The position numbers and the translations under genes are program-made. A stretch of DNA of 64,000 bases, taken from Hyphomicrobium album (lineage in GTDB: Bacteria > Pseudomonadota > Alphaproteobacteria > Rhizobiales > Hyphomicrobiaceae). The stretch is taken from assembly GCF_009708035.1 (NCBI RefSeq), contig NZ_WMBQ01000001.1:1550001-1614000 (forward strand). Reading direction: 5' to 3'. A model generated the notes under the pieces. It saw nothing but the letters and a program-made list of their open reading frames with translations, did not search any database and was not told where the DNA came from. Positions 46,017-55,472 of this stretch are shown here, in pieces (the stretch's first letter is position 1; the number at the start of each line of letters is the position of its first letter).

Positions 46017-48722
46017 TCAGTAGTGGATTTTCATGCCGCCATAGGCCACGAGCGGCGGCGCTGGCGTAATGGTGCGCGGGTTGGTGAAGAAGTCGTCGCC
46101 CGTCGCCGGGTTTGCCTCGGAGGCTTCGTTCGCCGCTTCCAGATTGAAGAAGTTGCCGAACAGGCCGTACTGCGAGTTGAACAGGTTGTAGATTAGGCCG
46201 TAGAGCTGAACGTTCTCTGTCAGGTCGTAGAAGGTGTGCAGGTCGACCTTCGCGTAGCCGCTGAGCGGCGCGTTTAGGTTGGCTTCGTCGCCGTAGAAGA
46301 ACTGGCTCGAGGCGGCGACGAGGTCGGCGCCGAATTTCCACTCCGGCGTGATGAGGTAGTCGAAGCCGGTCTTGAAGCGGCTGAGCGGCACGCCCGGTAT
46401 CCGATCGCCGGAGTTGACCTGCAGACAGTTGGGTTCGTCGTCGGACGCTGGAGAGCCGGGTCCCTCTTCGCATTCGAACGCGAGAGGGTTGTCGGGTGAA
46501 GGCAGGATGAAGGCGCTCTGGAACGTGGCGTGGACGAGCGCATAGTTGGCGTAGAGCATCCAGCGCGCGTCAGTGTAACGGCCGCCGATTTCGATGCCCT
46601 GCCGCAGCGTGTCGCCGACGTTGTCGAAGTAGCCGCGTCCAGAGACCTCATCGGCAATCTGATAGATGTCGTCGGAGTTCAGGGCGCGGAACAGACCTGC
46701 GCTCCATTCGAAGCGCTCGCTGTTGTAGCCCTGCATCCTGCCGCGAAGCCCGAGCTCCCAGGTATGCGAGACGACCTGGTCGAGCGGCGGGTCGGCGGTG
46801 AGGAAGCTTTCGAGCAAGCACGGGAAGGCCGGATCCGAGCATGCGAGCTCAGCCGGTGTCGGCGCGCGGTTCGCCTCGGCATAGCCGGCGTAGAGCGTCA
46901 GGCCGGGATTCAGCAGGTACGTGGCGCCAACCATCGGGTTGAAGCGCTGGAAGGTGTTGTCGCCGTTGAGTTGGGGCTGGGTGCCAGTATCGTCCAGAAT
47001 CTGCACTCGGGCGAAATTGTAGCGACCGCCGACGGTCAAGGCGAGGTCGCTCGTCAGGTCGACCGTGTCGGAAAAATAGACGCCGTAGTAGTCGTTGATC
47101 GTCGTCAGATCGCGCGGGGACACCTCGCTTGGCGCGACGAGGAGAATGCCGAGGCTGTTGACGACGAACTTCGGCTCGAATGAGCCTAGGGTCGACGTGG
47201 CGCCATAGGCGACGTTGCCGCGATCGTAGCTGGCGCCGATCAGGAACTGGTTCTTGTAGCCGGCAATGGAGTCCTTGTTCACGGCCTGGCCCGAGAAGCC
47301 GAAGCTGTTGGCGACCTGCGACGTCTGGTCGAGCGAGCCGAGCGGATCGGCGATGTCCTCGGGTATCGAGCCGTCGGCATTGACTCCCGGGCCGATGCCG
47401 AAAAGCTGATCGTCGTCCTCGCCTTCTAGGCAGAGCACGCCGGGGATACCGTTGCACTCCTCCGCCTCGGAGATGTTGCCGTCGACGTGCGACTGCTTGA
47501 ACCAGCGGTAGTAGCCGACGCCCTGCAACGACCAGGTGGGCGACACCTCGATGTTGCCGTTGGCCGAGATCATCGCCACCTGGTTCTTGGTGGTCTGCGG
47601 CGACGTGAAGGTGTTTGCCCAGTTGAGATCGAGGAGCTGCTCGGGCGCCGCCGCCGTGACGCCGACGAAGTTCGCCGCACCGGTGAAGTTCAAATGGAAC
47701 TCGGTGCCGTCGCCCCTGGCGCCGAGGTCCGTGTACATGCGGCGGATGCGCGAGGCCGAGAAGTCGCGATAGCCGTCGTCGTGGATGCCTTCGAGGGCCA
47801 GGAAGCCGCCCCACGATCCACTGTTGGCGCCAACCGCCAACCCACCCTGGTAGCGGCCGAACGAGCCGCCCATCACGTTGAGCTCGGCGCCCTGATAGTT
47901 GAAGCCGTCGCGCATCATGATGGTCAGCGCGCCGCCCAGGGCGTTGAGGCCGAACACCGGGTTGGCGCCGATGATGGTCATGCCGCTGATGGCGTTGTCG
48001 GGCAGGAAGTCGTAGTTGACGATATCGCCGAAGCTCTCGTTGATGCGCACGCCGTTCTGGTAGACGGCAAGGCCCTGCGGCACGCCGTTGACCGGCGATG
48101 ATTCAAAACCGCGGTATTGCAGGTTGCGCTGGAACACGTTGCCCTGCGCGTCCTCGAGGATGACGCCGGGGACGGTCTGCTGCAGCACCTCCGGTGCATA
48201 CGTGTAGCCGGTGCGGTTGAAGTCCTCGGCGCTGCCGCGGCCGACGGCGCCAGGGTATTTGCCAATCGGGATGGCGCTGCCTTCAACCGGCGACATCTGC
48301 ACGCTGCCGCTGTCGATACCGCCCTCGCCCGGCTGATAGGTGGCAGGCGTGTCGAGCTGCGGCGGCGCCTCAGAGGGTGGTGCCGGGGCCGGCGCGACGG
48401 CCTGCTTCTTCGGAGCTTTTTTGGCGGCCGTCTTGGGGGCGGGTTGCGCCTTCTTTTGAATGATGTCGACGGGCGGCAATTGGGTCGCGGCGGGCGGTGC
48501 CGGAGTCGGAGCCGCAGCGTTCGGGGCTGCCGCACCCGGGGTGGTCGTGCCTGGCGTCGTGGTGCTGGGGGTCGTGGTGCTCGGGGTGGTCGCACCGCCG
48601 CCGGAAGGCGGGGTCTGCTGCGCCGGGGTGGTCGTTGGCGCCTGCTGAGCGCTGGCTGGACTACATAGCAAGGCCGCTACGCCCGCCGCCTGCACCAGCC
48701 GCCGCACTTGCCGACCCGCCAT
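46017..48722 (-). CDS. TonB-dependent outer-membrane receptor 1
   Basis: A 901-residue receptor from ATG 48722, with GAGGGGG upstream. After a signal peptide, a Thr/Pro-rich low-complexity stretch follows (about 28-75), then a likely TonB box (LPPVDIIQKK). The plug domain is clear (EVLQQTVPGVILEDAQGNVF, GLAVYQNGVRINESFGDIVN, NPVFGLNALGGALTIMMRDG), then a long 22-stranded-type barrel ending KIHY. It imports a scarce ligand using TonB energy; the ligand is unknown. It is clearly related to receptor 2, 0.3 kb upstream, and the TonB/ExbBD genes are nearby. Confidence 0.93.
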   Translation of the reverse strand: MAGRQVRRLVQAAGVAALLCSPASAQQAPTTTPAQQTPPSGGGATTPSTTTPSTTTPGTTTPGAAAPNAAAPTPAPPAATQLPPVDIIQKKAQPAPKTAAKKAPKKQAVAPAPAPPSEAPPQLDTPATYQPGEGGIDSGSVQMSPVEGSAIPIGKYPGAVGRGSAEDFNRTGYTYAPEVLQQTVPGVILEDAQGNVFQRNLQYRGFESSPVNGVPQGLAVYQNGVRINESFGDIVNYDFLPDNAISGMTIIGANPVFGLNALGGALTIMMRDGFNYQGAELNVMGGSFGRYQGGLAVGANSGSWGGFLALEGIHDDGYRDFSASRIRRMYTDLGARGDGTEFHLNFTGAANFVGVTAAAPEQLLDLNWANTFTSPQTTKNQVAMISANGNIEVSPTWSLQGVGYYRWFKQSHVDGNISEAEECNGIPGVLCLEGEDDDQLFGIGPGVNADGSIPEDIADPLGSLDQTSQVANSFGFSGQAVNKDSIAGYKNQFLIGASYDRGNVAYGATSTLGSFEPKFVVNSLGILLVAPSEVSPRDLTTINDYYGVYFSDTVDLTSDLALTVGGRYNFARVQILDDTGTQPQLNGDNTFQRFNPMVGATYLLNPGLTLYAGYAEANRAPTPAELACSDPAFPCLLESFLTADPPLDQVVSHTWELGLRGRMQGYNSERFEWSAGLFRALNSDDIYQIADEVSGRGYFDNVGDTLRQGIEIGGRYTDARWMLYANYALVHATFQSAFILPSPDNPLAFECEEGPGSPASDDEPNCLQVNSGDRIPGVPLSRFKTGFDYLITPEWKFGADLVAASSQFFYGDEANLNAPLSGYAKVDLHTFYDLTENVQLYGLIYNLFNSQYGLFGNFFNLEAANEASEANPATGDDFFTNPRTITPAPPLVAYGGMKIHY

Positions 48723-48810
48723 GTCGCCCCCTCAGAGCTCGAATGATCTTTCCGCCTTCACTCCCTCGCGACGCAACTGACTGGACTTGGGAAACTGCGT
48801 TATGCGCTTC

Positions 48811-48825
48811 CGGGAATTTTTCCCG
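48811..48825. promoter_or_regulatory. Candidate operator palindrome upstream of TonB receptor 1
   Basis: CGGGAATTTTTCCCG, two 6-bp arms around three T bases. It lies about 90 bases before the receptor start. A close match occurs upstream of receptor 2, so a shared regulator is plausible. The regulator is unknown. Confidence 0.5.
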
Positions 48826-48990
48826 ATTTTTGCTTGATTTGGCGCGCGACTCACTTTGTCGCACCCAAAGAATTGGGTAGCGCGGCAATACCGCCGTCAA
48901 GCGCGACACGAGTCAGCAACTGTGTATCGTTGCGCAAAAGTTGCGCACTCGCCACGCACAGGTCCTGCACAACTCACTGACAGGAAGAAA

Positions 48991-49030
48991 CGGCAAAGCC
49001 CTCCTCACGGGGGTGAGGAGGGCTTTGCCG
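48991..49030 (-). terminator. Strong terminator after TonB receptor 2
   Basis: A perfect 18-bp stem (48991-49008 with 49013-49030) around GGGG, with CGGCAAAG at the base. On the minus strand the right arm is followed by TTTCTTCC. It lies 30 bases after the receptor stop. Confidence 0.88.
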
Positions 49031-49060
49031 TGGTCGTTGGTTGGTCCGGTCAGGTAGTGA

Positions 49061-51511
49061 TCAGTAGCGCACCTTGACGCCGCCGTAGGCTGCGAAGGGC
49101 ATCGAAGGTGAGAAGGTCCGCGGATCGGTGAAGCCTGCACCGCCAAGTGCCTTATCAACGTTGCTCACCTCGCCGGATTCAAAGTACGTGCCGTAGAGTC
49201 CGTACTTCTGGTCAAACAGATTCTTCACGAGACCGTAGAGCTGAATGTTTTTGGTCACGTCGTAGGACGTGTTCAAGTCGACCCGGGTATAGGCGTCGAG
49301 AAAGTCGCCACCACCGGCCTCGTTCGGGAAGTACGGCCTGTCGCCGGATACGATGACATCGGCCCCGACCTTCCACGCGGACGTGAGCGCATACTCGGCA
49401 CCAACCTTGAAGAGGTGTCGAGGAATTCCCGGCAGCCGATCGCCGGCTACAAGGAACGCGCATTCACCGCTCGGGTCGTCACAGGTGTTGAGCGTTGCGT
49501 CTAAGAAAGCGTAGGACGCATAGCCGGTCCAATTGCGCGTTTCGTAGGTTGCCGACAACTCGAGGCCTTGGCGTAGCGTATCACCCGCATTGACGAAGAA
49601 GATGCGTTGGTTCTCCATGATGGGCAGGATGTCGTCGGAGGCAAGCGTACGGAACAGCCCGGCTGACCAGGTGTAGCGTCCGCCGTAGGAGGCACCTAGC
49701 CCCCGCAGGCCAAGCTCTGCCGTGCGCCCAACCACTTGTTTCAGCGGCGGGTCGTCCGTCAGAAAACTCTCGATGAGGCAGGGATTCTCTGGTTCTGCGC
49801 AACCGAGCTCTGCTGGCGTCGGAGCGCGGTTCGATTCCGAGTAACCGCCATACACCGAGATGCCAGGCAGCAGCTTGTAGTTGGCGCCGATCACGGGATT
49901 GAAGCGCTCATATGTGTTGGTGGCGTTGAGGTCAGGGAACTTCCCCGTCAAATCCGTTAATTGGATCGTCGCACGATTGTAGCGGCCTCCCACCGTGACA
50001 GTGAGTTCGTCGGTCACGTCCAGCGCATCAGAGAGATAAACACCCCAATAGGTGTTCTCGGCGTTGAGATTGCGTGGGGCGAGTTCATCGCCTTCATCCG
50101 GGTCGTGCTCTACGCCGCCGACGAACACGCCAGTGCCCGTAACAACGTACTTTGGCTGGATCACGCCCATCTCGCTGGACGTCTTATAGTTTGACTTACC
50201 TTGGTCGTAGGAAACACCGGCAAGAAACAGGTTCGATAGGCCGAACAGCTTGGCCTTCTCTTGCCCTTCCACCACGCCGCCCCAGCTTTCGCTGGTTGTC
50301 GCTAGACGCTCGATGGAGCCCAACCGATCGTCCGGGGCGATATCGGAATCGATGTCGTCGCCGTTGAGATCGAAGACATTTTCATCCTCGAGGCACAGTT
50401 CATCGTCATCCGGTGCTGGGCATGGTTCGATCTCGGTAACGTTGCCGTCGACAACGCGATTCTTGAAGCGGCGGTAGTAGCCCACGCCCGAGAGCGTCAG
50501 CGTGTCGGTCGCCTTCACCGAGGCCGACAACGACGGCATGTAGACTTCGACATCAGTCGTCTGCGGCGAGGTGAAGGTATTGCTCCAGCTACGCGCGAGC
50601 AACTCGACAGGTGCGGCTGCGGTGGCGCCGAAATGGTTGTCCGCCGCGGTCAGATTGAAATGAACTTCGGCGAACGTGCCCTTGAGGCCAATGTCGCCGT
50701 AGAACCGGCGCACTTCGCTTTCAGAGAAATCGCGATAGCCGTCGTCCTCGAACCACTCGCCGGCAACATAGACGCCGGCGTTGCCGAACGCTTCACCCGC
50801 CTGGATGCCGACCTGCTTGCGACCGAACGAACCGGCCATCAAGTCGACCTCCCCGCCCTGGTAGGAGAAGCCGTCCTTCATCAGGATGCTGATGGCGCCG
50901 CCGAGTGCGTTCAAGCCGAACGATGGGTTGTTGCTGACCACCGACATGGACGAGATGGCGTTGCTGGGGATCGCATCCCAGTTCACCACGTCGCCGAAGG
51001 CCTCATTGATGCGCACGCCGTTCTGGTAGATCGCGAGGCCCTGCGCGCGGCCGCTGACGGGCGACGCATCGAAGCCGCGGAACGACAGCTCACCGCGCAA
51101 AATGTTGCCGGCGGCGTCGGAAATGAAGGTACCTGGCACTTTCTGCACGAGCGTCTGCTGGATCGAGCCGGTGCCTTCATGCTCGATGTCGGTGTCGGTG
51201 ACGTTGGTCACTGCGCTCGGCACAGTGATCGGTGCGGCGACCGGGATTGCGGTTGGCGCGCCGGTCGCGGTCTGCGTAGAGACGCCTGGCGGCGCGCTGC
51301 TGACGCTGCTGAGCGGAGACACTGCGGGCGCCTTTTTCTTGGCGCGCGCGGCCTTCTTTGCAGGCGTGTCCTGCACGACTTCGACTGCTGGCAGTTCCTC
51401 AACGCTGGAGGCGGCGGCGCCGCCTGCGTCCTGGGCGAGCGCCGGTCCAACGGCGAAGCTCGCAAATAGTACAAGACACAATACGGACGCAGACGCGGAC
51501 GCAGTACGCAT
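49061..51511 (-). CDS. TonB-dependent outer-membrane receptor 2
   Basis: About 816 residues from ATG 51511 (GGGGGAG seven bases upstream; a GTG sits one codon earlier). Signal peptide, then a likely TonB box (LPAVEVVQDTP) and an Ala/Pro-rich linker. The plug has VQKVPGTFISDAAGNILRGE, GLAIYQNGVRINEAFGDVVN and NPSFGLNALGGAISILMKDG; the barrel ends GGVKVRY. It shares whole phrases with receptor 1 (APTPAELGC, SDDILPIMEN at matching places), so the pair arose by duplication. Ligand not deducible. Confidence 0.93.
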   Translation of the reverse strand: MRTASASASVLCLVLFASFAVGPALAQDAGGAAASSVEELPAVEVVQDTPAKKAARAKKKAPAVSPLSSVSSAPPGVSTQTATGAPTAIPVAAPITVPSAVTNVTDTDIEHEGTGSIQQTLVQKVPGTFISDAAGNILRGELSFRGFDASPVSGRAQGLAIYQNGVRINEAFGDVVNWDAIPSNAISSMSVVSNNPSFGLNALGGAISILMKDGFSYQGGEVDLMAGSFGRKQVGIQAGEAFGNAGVYVAGEWFEDDGYRDFSESEVRRFYGDIGLKGTFAEVHFNLTAADNHFGATAAAPVELLARSWSNTFTSPQTTDVEVYMPSLSASVKATDTLTLSGVGYYRRFKNRVVDGNVTEIEPCPAPDDDELCLEDENVFDLNGDDIDSDIAPDDRLGSIERLATTSESWGGVVEGQEKAKLFGLSNLFLAGVSYDQGKSNYKTSSEMGVIQPKYVVTGTGVFVGGVEHDPDEGDELAPRNLNAENTYWGVYLSDALDVTDELTVTVGGRYNRATIQLTDLTGKFPDLNATNTYERFNPVIGANYKLLPGISVYGGYSESNRAPTPAELGCAEPENPCLIESFLTDDPPLKQVVGRTAELGLRGLGASYGGRYTWSAGLFRTLASDDILPIMENQRIFFVNAGDTLRQGLELSATYETRNWTGYASYAFLDATLNTCDDPSGECAFLVAGDRLPGIPRHLFKVGAEYALTSAWKVGADVIVSGDRPYFPNEAGGGDFLDAYTRVDLNTSYDVTKNIQLYGLVKNLFDQKYGLYGTYFESGEVSNVDKALGGAGFTDPRTFSPSMPFAAYGGVKVRY

Positions 51512-52130
51512 CACTCAACTCCCCCAGAGTACGCGAGGTGACTATTTCACCCGACTATTTTCCGGCTGGAGTTACCTCGAGCTGCCACCGCTCGCCCCTC
51601 CCCGCCGATCGTCGGCCGTCTGCAAGTTTTTCCCGTTGACCGGAATATTTTTCGCCGACGGACGTAATTAACTGCCGCTACAAAAATCCGGATGCCTCAT
51701 TGCGGTCAAGGTTCGCGCGGCCCGTTACACTATAGCGATCTGGCGGTGTGACTTTTGCGCATCGAAATCGGGAATAATTCCCGAATGCTATGGGAGAACT
51801 TCCCGGACACGAAGGTGTGTTTTTCCGTGTTTGACAGGGCTCATCTGCGCGGTGTTACTTCGTTACCGACGCCGACCGATGGAAGAGTGGAAGACGCAGG
51901 TTTGCGCGGCAAGAAAAACAGAGCTGATCCGCGCGACAGTGCGCGAGACGCAGCCGAGGGAGGAGAACGTTCATGCGCGAGCCGCATGCACGCTAGCCAG
52001 CGATGATCGAGAACCACAGCGCCAAGGCACAATTCGCTTATGCCATTAAGCGCTTGATGGCACTGGCAAACTACGACGCCATATTGAGCTGCCGAGCTAG
52101 TCCATGACCTGGTTGCGACCCGTGAGTGCA
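51512..52130. other. Divergent regulatory region receptor 2 / TonB operon (619 bases)
   Basis: No convincing gene lies here; small open frames have no ribosome binding sites. Features: a CGGGAATAATTCCCG palindrome (51769-51783), a related GGGAGAACTTCCC site (51792-51804), and TTGACA (51831-51836) about 30 bases further on, which could be a -35 of the exbB operon promoter. The region therefore likely holds the promoters of both receptor 2 and the TonB operon. Confidence 0.5.
51769..51804. promoter_or_regulatory. Candidate operator cluster between receptor 2 and the TonB operon
   Basis: CGGGAATAATTCCCG (51769-51783, arms CGGGAAT and ATTCCCG around one A) is followed eight bases later by GGGAGAACTTCCC, a weaker version. 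A matching palindrome (CGGGAATTTTTCCCG) lies upstream of receptor 1. Its position between two divergent transcription units suits a shared regulator site. Confidence 0.5.
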
Positions 52131-52583
52131 ATGAATCAAAAAACGATCTTCGCCGCCGTCGCGGCGTGCTGCTTCGTCGCTGCGTTTGCCCATGCACAAG
52201 ACACGACCCCACCGGCGCAGCCGGAAAACAGCGGTGACGGTGTCAGCCTTGAGCTCAACAAGCTCGAGAAGTCCGACAAGGGCTGCCGCGCCTACGTTGT
52301 CGTCACCAATCCGACGTCCACCACCTACGACGCCTTCAAGCTCGACCTCGTGCTGTTCCAGACAGACGGTGTCATCGGCCGCCGCTTGGCGCTCGATCTG
52401 TCGCCGGTGCGCCCGGACAAGCGCTCCGTGAAGCTGTTCGATCTCGAAGGCACCCAATGCGACCAAATCGGCAGCTTCCTTGTCAATGACGTCATTGAGT
52501 GCCGGGCCGCCACTGGCCAGGCAGATGATTGCCTGGCGCGCCTCAAGGTTAAGTCGCTAACGAAGGCGCAATTCTCAAAGTAG
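52131..52583 (+). CDS. Exported protein of unknown function in the TonB operon
   Basis: 150 residues from ATG 52131 with a signal peptide (MNQKTIFAAVAACCFVAAFA). The mature part has Cys at KGCRAYVVVTNP, TQCDQIG, IECRAA and DDCLARL, enough for two disulfides, and a beta-rich core (YDAFKLDLVLFQTDGVIGRR). It precedes exbB by 9 bases, so it is likely cotranscribed and may be a periplasmic accessory of the TonB system. I do not recognise a family. An upstream ATG at 52104 is possible. Confidence 0.72.
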   Translation: MNQKTIFAAVAACCFVAAFAHAQDTTPPAQPENSGDGVSLELNKLEKSDKGCRAYVVVTNPTSTTYDAFKLDLVLFQTDGVIGRRLALDLSPVRPDKRSVKLFDLEGTQCDQIGSFLVNDVIECRAATGQADDCLARLKVKSLTKAQFSK

Positions 52584-52592
52584 GGTTCGACA

Positions 52593-53288
52593 GTGATTGT
52601 ACTTGCCGCTGCTCCGCATGAGTTCTCGTTCTACAGCCTGCTCATGCAGGCTGACCCGGTCGTCAAAGGCGTGATGCTGGGCCTGGCTCTAGCCTCTATC
52701 GCCTGCTGGGCGATTATCTTCGAGAAAATGATCCGACTTTCGTCGCTTCGCCGGCAAGTGCGCCGGCTCGAGACAGTGGCTCGGAGCGGTGTCGTCAGCG
52801 AATCCTCCGAGCGCGGCCTCGTCAAGAAGCTGCTCCGCTCGGCCGAGGAAGAATTGAGTGACGGCGACTCGCGCGGCGAAGACCGAACCGCCGTGCGTGC
52901 CCGCATCGAGCGCGCCATGCGCGGTACGCTGAAAAGCGAGTTACAGGGCCAGGAGGCCGGGCTGCCCTTCCTCGCAACGATCGGCTCGTCGGCGCCGTTC
53001 ATCGGGCTGTTCGCCACTGTATGGGGCATCATGAACAGCTTCACCGCCATCGGCATGCAACAGGATACGAGTCTCGCAACCGTGGCGCCCGGCATTGCCG
53101 AGGCGCTATTCGCCACCGCCCTCGGCCTCGCCGCCGCGATCCCGGCCGTCATGGCCTATAACGCCATCTCGGTCTCACTCGGGCGCTTGGCAGCGCGCGC
53201 CGGATCCTCGCTCGCACAGCTCGCAAAGTGGTTGTCGCGGCCGGCCTCCGAGACAGTCGTGCCGATGCGGGCTGGGAAGGGCATCTGA
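52593..53288 (+). CDS. exbB: ExbB/TolQ-family proton channel protein
   Basis: 231 residues from GTG 52593. Three membrane helices are visible (GVMLGLALASIACWAIIFEK, LPFLATIGSSAPFIGLFATV, ALFATALGLAAAIPAVMAYN). The conserved IGLFATVWGIMNSF is typical of the MotA/TolQ/ExbB channel. With ExbD it uses proton flow to energise TonB. The TGA overlaps the exbD start (TGATG). Confidence 0.93.
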   Translation: MIVLAAAPHEFSFYSLLMQADPVVKGVMLGLALASIACWAIIFEKMIRLSSLRRQVRRLETVARSGVVSESSERGLVKKLLRSAEEELSDGDSRGEDRTAVRARIERAMRGTLKSELQGQEAGLPFLATIGSSAPFIGLFATVWGIMNSFTAIGMQQDTSLATVAPGIAEALFATALGLAAAIPAVMAYNAISVSLGRLAARAGSSLAQLAKWLSRPASETVVPMRAGKGI

Positions 53289-53743
53289 TGGGCGCTTCCG
53301 TCAATCTCAACTCGGCCGACGACGGCGACGAGACCAACTATCGGCCCATGGCGGACATCAACATTACGCCGATGGTCGACGTCATGCTGGTGCTGTTGAT
53401 CATCTTTATGGTCGCGGCGCCGCTCATGGTTGCCGGCGTCCCGGTCGAGCTACCGAAGACCACGGCTCCACGCGTCGGCCAATCCAAGAAGCCCATGGTC
53501 GTGACACTGACGCCCGACGGGCGAATGCAGATCCGTGACGAGTTCGTCAATCGCGCTACGCTGGTTCCACGGCTGCGCGATATCCGCGCCAGCGAGGGTG
53601 ATTCCGTCGTGTACGTGCGCGGTGACACCAAAGCGGCCTACGGTGACGTGATGGACGTGCTGACCCTTGTCGGCGAGAGCGGGTACGCACGCGTCTCACT
53701 GCTCGCCAAGGCGCAGCCTAAGGCAGCGGCGGGACAACCGTAG
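53288..53743 (+). CDS. exbD: ExbD/TolR-family protein
   Basis: 151 residues from ATG 53288. The signature region MADINITPMVDVMLVLLIIF with the conserved Asp in the membrane helix identifies ExbD. The periplasmic part continues MVAAPLMVAGVPVELPKTTA and ends in a Lys/Ala tail. The Asp carries protons in the ExbBD motor. Confidence 0.94.
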   Translation: MGASVNLNSADDGDETNYRPMADINITPMVDVMLVLLIIFMVAAPLMVAGVPVELPKTTAPRVGQSKKPMVVTLTPDGRMQIRDEFVNRATLVPRLRDIRASEGDSVVYVRGDTKAAYGDVMDVLTLVGESGYARVSLLAKAQPKAAAGQP

Positions 53744-53754
53744 TAGTCAGCGCG

Positions 53755-54462
53755 ATGCAGATCCTTCGCCCCATAGCCGTACTGCTCTCAATCGCTGCGC
53801 ATGCAGCCATTGGGCTCGCCTTCGTCACCTCAGAACCGGCGATGACCGCCTTCGACGAGGGTGAGGGTGCCGATGCGTTCAGCACCGAACTCACCATCTC
53901 CATCGAGGGCTCTTCCATGCTGGGCGGCACCGAGGAGGTCGTCGAGGCGATGGACATCGCGCCCGTGCAGGAGGCGATCAAGGCGGAGCCCGTCGAGACC
54001 AAGGAGCCAGAGCTCAAGGACATCATCACTGCAGCTGAGGCCCCGACCGAGGCGCCTATGGAAATCGAGAAAGCCGAGCCGATCGAGGAAGAGAAGCCCG
54101 TCGAAATGTCGGCGGTGGAAGTCGCGCCGACCGTCGCGGCCGAGCAGCAGAGCGTCGGTTCGAAGGCGAGCGGCGGCGACATCACCGCACGACGCGTCTA
54201 CATGGGCGAAGTCGCCAAGAAACTGCACCGCAACAAGGTCAATCCCCGCTCTCAGCTGACTGGCACCGTGCTGCTGCGCTTTACCGTCGATCAACAGGGC
54301 GAGATAGTCTCGCGCACGATTCAGCAGAGCTCCGGCTCTAAGGTGCTCGATGAAGCGGCTATCGCCGCCCTCGAGCGCGCTGCCCCATTTCCGCCCTTGC
54401 CGAGCACGGTCGCCAGCGGCCCGCTCGAGATGCAGGTCCCCTTCCGCTTCCTCACCCGCTGA
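53755..54462 (+). CDS. tonB: TonB energy-transducing protein
   Basis: 235 residues: one N-terminal helix (AVLLSIAAHAAIGLAFVTSE), an acidic Pro/Glu-rich linker of about 100 residues (EAPTEAPMEIEKAEPIEEEK), and a C-terminal TonB domain (YMGEVAKKLHRNKVNPRSQL, GTVLLRFTVDQQGEIVSRTI, LDEAAIAALERAAPFPPLPS). It transmits energy to the two receptors encoded upstream. The linker is strongly acidic rather than the Pro-Lys type of E. coli. Confidence 0.94.
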   Translation: MQILRPIAVLLSIAAHAAIGLAFVTSEPAMTAFDEGEGADAFSTELTISIEGSSMLGGTEEVVEAMDIAPVQEAIKAEPVETKEPELKDIITAAEAPTEAPMEIEKAEPIEEEKPVEMSAVEVAPTVAAEQQSVGSKASGGDITARRVYMGEVAKKLHRNKVNPRSQLTGTVLLRFTVDQQGEIVSRTIQQSSGSKVLDEAAIAALERAAPFPPLPSTVASGPLEMQVPFRFLTR

Positions 54463-54602
54463 CGGCCTCCTTAGACACGGCCGCGTGCCGCCCCGGCACG
54501 GGACTAAACGCTTTGTTCGTTTCATCTCCAGACGCCGGTTAACCGGACGTTATTTCCCGCTGACTAGGTTCCTCGCCCAGGACCACAGCAAATTCTTGGC
54601 GA

Positions 54603-55472
54603 ATGTTCAGCGGCCCCCTCAACCACCAGAAGAGCGCCTCTCTGATGAACGAGTACGCATCGCTTTTGGGCGATGCGATCTTGCGTCATCGCGCGCGCGT
54701 GGCGGAGCACTCGGCACGCGTCGAGGCGGAGCTGGCGAGCAAGGTCAAATCCGAGTTCATCGCCAACATGAGCCATGAGCTGCGCACGCCGCTCAACGCC
54801 ATCATCGGCTTTTCCAAGCTCCTCTCCGAGCAAGACCACCGCCGCCTGGCGCCGAGCGAGGTCGCCGACTACGCCAACCTCATCCACGACGCCGCCGGGC
54901 ATCTCCTGGCCGTCATCAACAACATCCTCGATATCTCGAAAATTCAGAGCGGCAAGTGCGTGATGGACGCGCGCGAGGTGAACCTCGGCGAGGTGCTCAG
55001 GGCCTCCGCGTCGCAATTCCGACTCATGGCGCAGAACGCCGACGTGCTGCTCGACGAGCGCATCGATCGCAATCTGCCGCCGGTCAGCGGTGACAACGTT
55101 CGCCTGCGCCAGGTGTTCACCAATCTCATTTCCAACGCCCTGAAATTCACGACGAGCGGCGGCTCCGTGAGCGTGATGGCCGAGGCGCGACCGACGGCGG
55201 TCGTCGTCACGGTGCGCGACACGGGCGTCGGTATGACCGAGGACGAGATCGCGGTCGCTTTGACGCCATTCGGACAGGTCGACGCCAGCCACACGCGCTG
55301 GCGCGAAGGAACCGGCCTTGGGCTGCCCATCGCCCGCGCCCTCGTGCAGCTGCACAAGGGCGAACTGAAGATCAGCAGCGTGAAGGGTCAGGGCACGTCG
55401 GTGGAGGTCAGCATTCCGATCCTCCACGTCGATGCGGCACCCGGTACCACCTATCAGGAGCCTGCAGCGTGA
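54603..55472 (+). CDS. Histidine kinase without an input domain
   Basis: 289 residues. The HisKA domain has the phosphoaccepting His in [20 protein letters not shown]. The HATPase has the N box [13 protein letters not shown], the G1 box [13 protein letters not shown] and [20 protein letters not shown]. The first 45 residues are a short helical region with no PAS, HAMP or membrane segment, so it is probably cytosolic. It overlaps the HerA-like gene by 4 bases (GTGA), linking the two. No response regulator is adjacent. Confidence 0.92.
   Translation: MFSGPLNHQKSASLMNEYASLLGDAILRHRARVAEHSARVEAELASKVKSEFIANMSHELRTPLNAIIGFSKLLSEQDHRRLAPSEVADYANLIHDAAGHLLAVINNILDISKIQSGKCVMDAREVNLGEVLRASASQFRLMAQNADVLLDERIDRNLPPVSGDNVRLRQVFTNLISNALKFTTSGGSVSVMAEARPTAVVVTVRDTGVGMTEDEIAVALTPFGQVDASHTRWREGTGLGLPIARALVQLHKGELKISSVKGQGTSVEVSIPILHVDAAPGTTYQEPAA

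Larger units (their letters stand above)
48723..49060. other. Intergenic region between TonB receptors (338 bases)
   Basis: Holds the terminator of receptor 2 at its right end and the promoter region of receptor 1 at its left. Also present: a CGGGAA-N3-TTCCCG palindrome (48811-48825), inverted repeats ACCCAA-AGAA-TTGGGT (48863-48878) and TGCGCAA-AAG-TTGCGCA (48931-48947). No gene is supported. Confidence 0.6.

Noticed and set aside
51755-52006. Short open frame in the TonB regulatory region
   Set aside because: No ribosome binding site, no protein-like composition, and it overlaps the candidate operator sites.
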